Assembly (NCBI GenBank): GCA_009829735.1
Contig: CM020619.1
Location: 9,290,375 to 9,354,374, forward strand
Reading direction: 5' to 3'
Origin: Pyropia yezoensis
Lineage: Eukaryota > Rhodophyta > Bangiophyceae > Bangiales > Bangiaceae
Length of the DNA: 64,000 nucleotides
A model generated the notes under the pieces. That model ran no database searches. It was not told where the DNA came from and saw only the letters and a program-made list of their open reading frames with translations. Positions 63,999 through 64,000 of this stretch are shown here, piece by piece. Positions within the stretch are counted from its first letter, which is position 1. Every line of letters starts with the position of its first letter. Both the position numbers and the translations under genes were made by a program.

Positions 63999-64000
63999 GG

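Larger units (their letters stand above)
57625..64000 (+). mobile_element. Gypsy copy C, truncated at left by the gap and at right by the window edge
   Basis: Starts inside an LTR (offset about 131) right after the N gap. It has the LTR remainder to 57962, the primer binding site, gag with several single-base indels, and an intact pol ending two bases before the window edge. It is nearly identical to copy B. The indels lie toward the gap, as in copy B. Confidence 0.92.

Noticed and set aside
1-64000. tRNA and rRNA genes
   Set aside because: I looked for T-loop-like GGTTCGA sequences with matching acceptor stems and for conserved rRNA segments and found none I could support.

Overview
The window is nuclear DNA from a high-GC eukaryote. 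Evidence for this is spliceable GT-AG introns, chromodomain Ty3/Gypsy LTR retrotransposons, eukaryotic DNA transposons, a SHAQKYF-type MYB gene, and long poly-C/poly-G and CCG tracts in the spacers. The overall look fits a bangiophyte red alga (Porphyra/Pyropia-like), but that placement is inference, not proof. Real genes are few and the window is mostly mobile DNA and its debris. One 500-base N gap (57125-57624) is present.

Layout. 1-11647: a host reading frame split by a complete Gypsy/chromovirus element (copy A, 1344-10720) with 469-bp LTRs, a 5-bp target duplication, gag, pol and a long antisense ORF. 11648-17511: homopolymer-rich spacer, then a KDPG (Entner-Doudoroff) aldolase gene on + and a 6-pyruvoyl-tetrahydropterin synthase/QueD-like gene on -, facing tail to tail. 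19456-22112: hairpin element, minisatellite and a frameshifted pogo/Tigger-type transposase. 22640-23760: an array of strongly diverged repeat units. 25308-27972: a gene that reads as a Fanzor (eukaryotic TnpB relative, RNA-guided nuclease), followed at 28570-28893 by a dense cluster of GCGTGT hairpins. 29830-31790: a two-exon gene of unknown family on -. 34030-38006: a Plavaka-like (CACTA superfamily) transposase broken by one in-frame stop and an AC-rich interruption. 40988-43450: a large MYB-related regulator on -. 46683-47135: a MITE with long terminal inverted repeats. 47507-49407: a second, decayed pogo-type transposase. 49874-64000: two further near-identical Gypsy copies (B and C) on either side of the N gap.

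How it fits together. Cellular genes (aldolase, pterin synthase, MYB) are isolated islands with GC-rich spacers. The remainder records at least four mobile-element classes: chromovirus LTR elements, pogo/Tigger, Plavaka-like, and Fanzor-carrying elements, plus hairpin/MITE families. The most interesting item is the Fanzor-like gene with its neighbouring structured DNA. The antisense ORF in the Gypsy family and the disrupted host ORF come next. Copies B and C carry single-base homopolymer indels concentrated toward the gap, so their broken reading frames are more likely consensus errors at contig ends than real decay.
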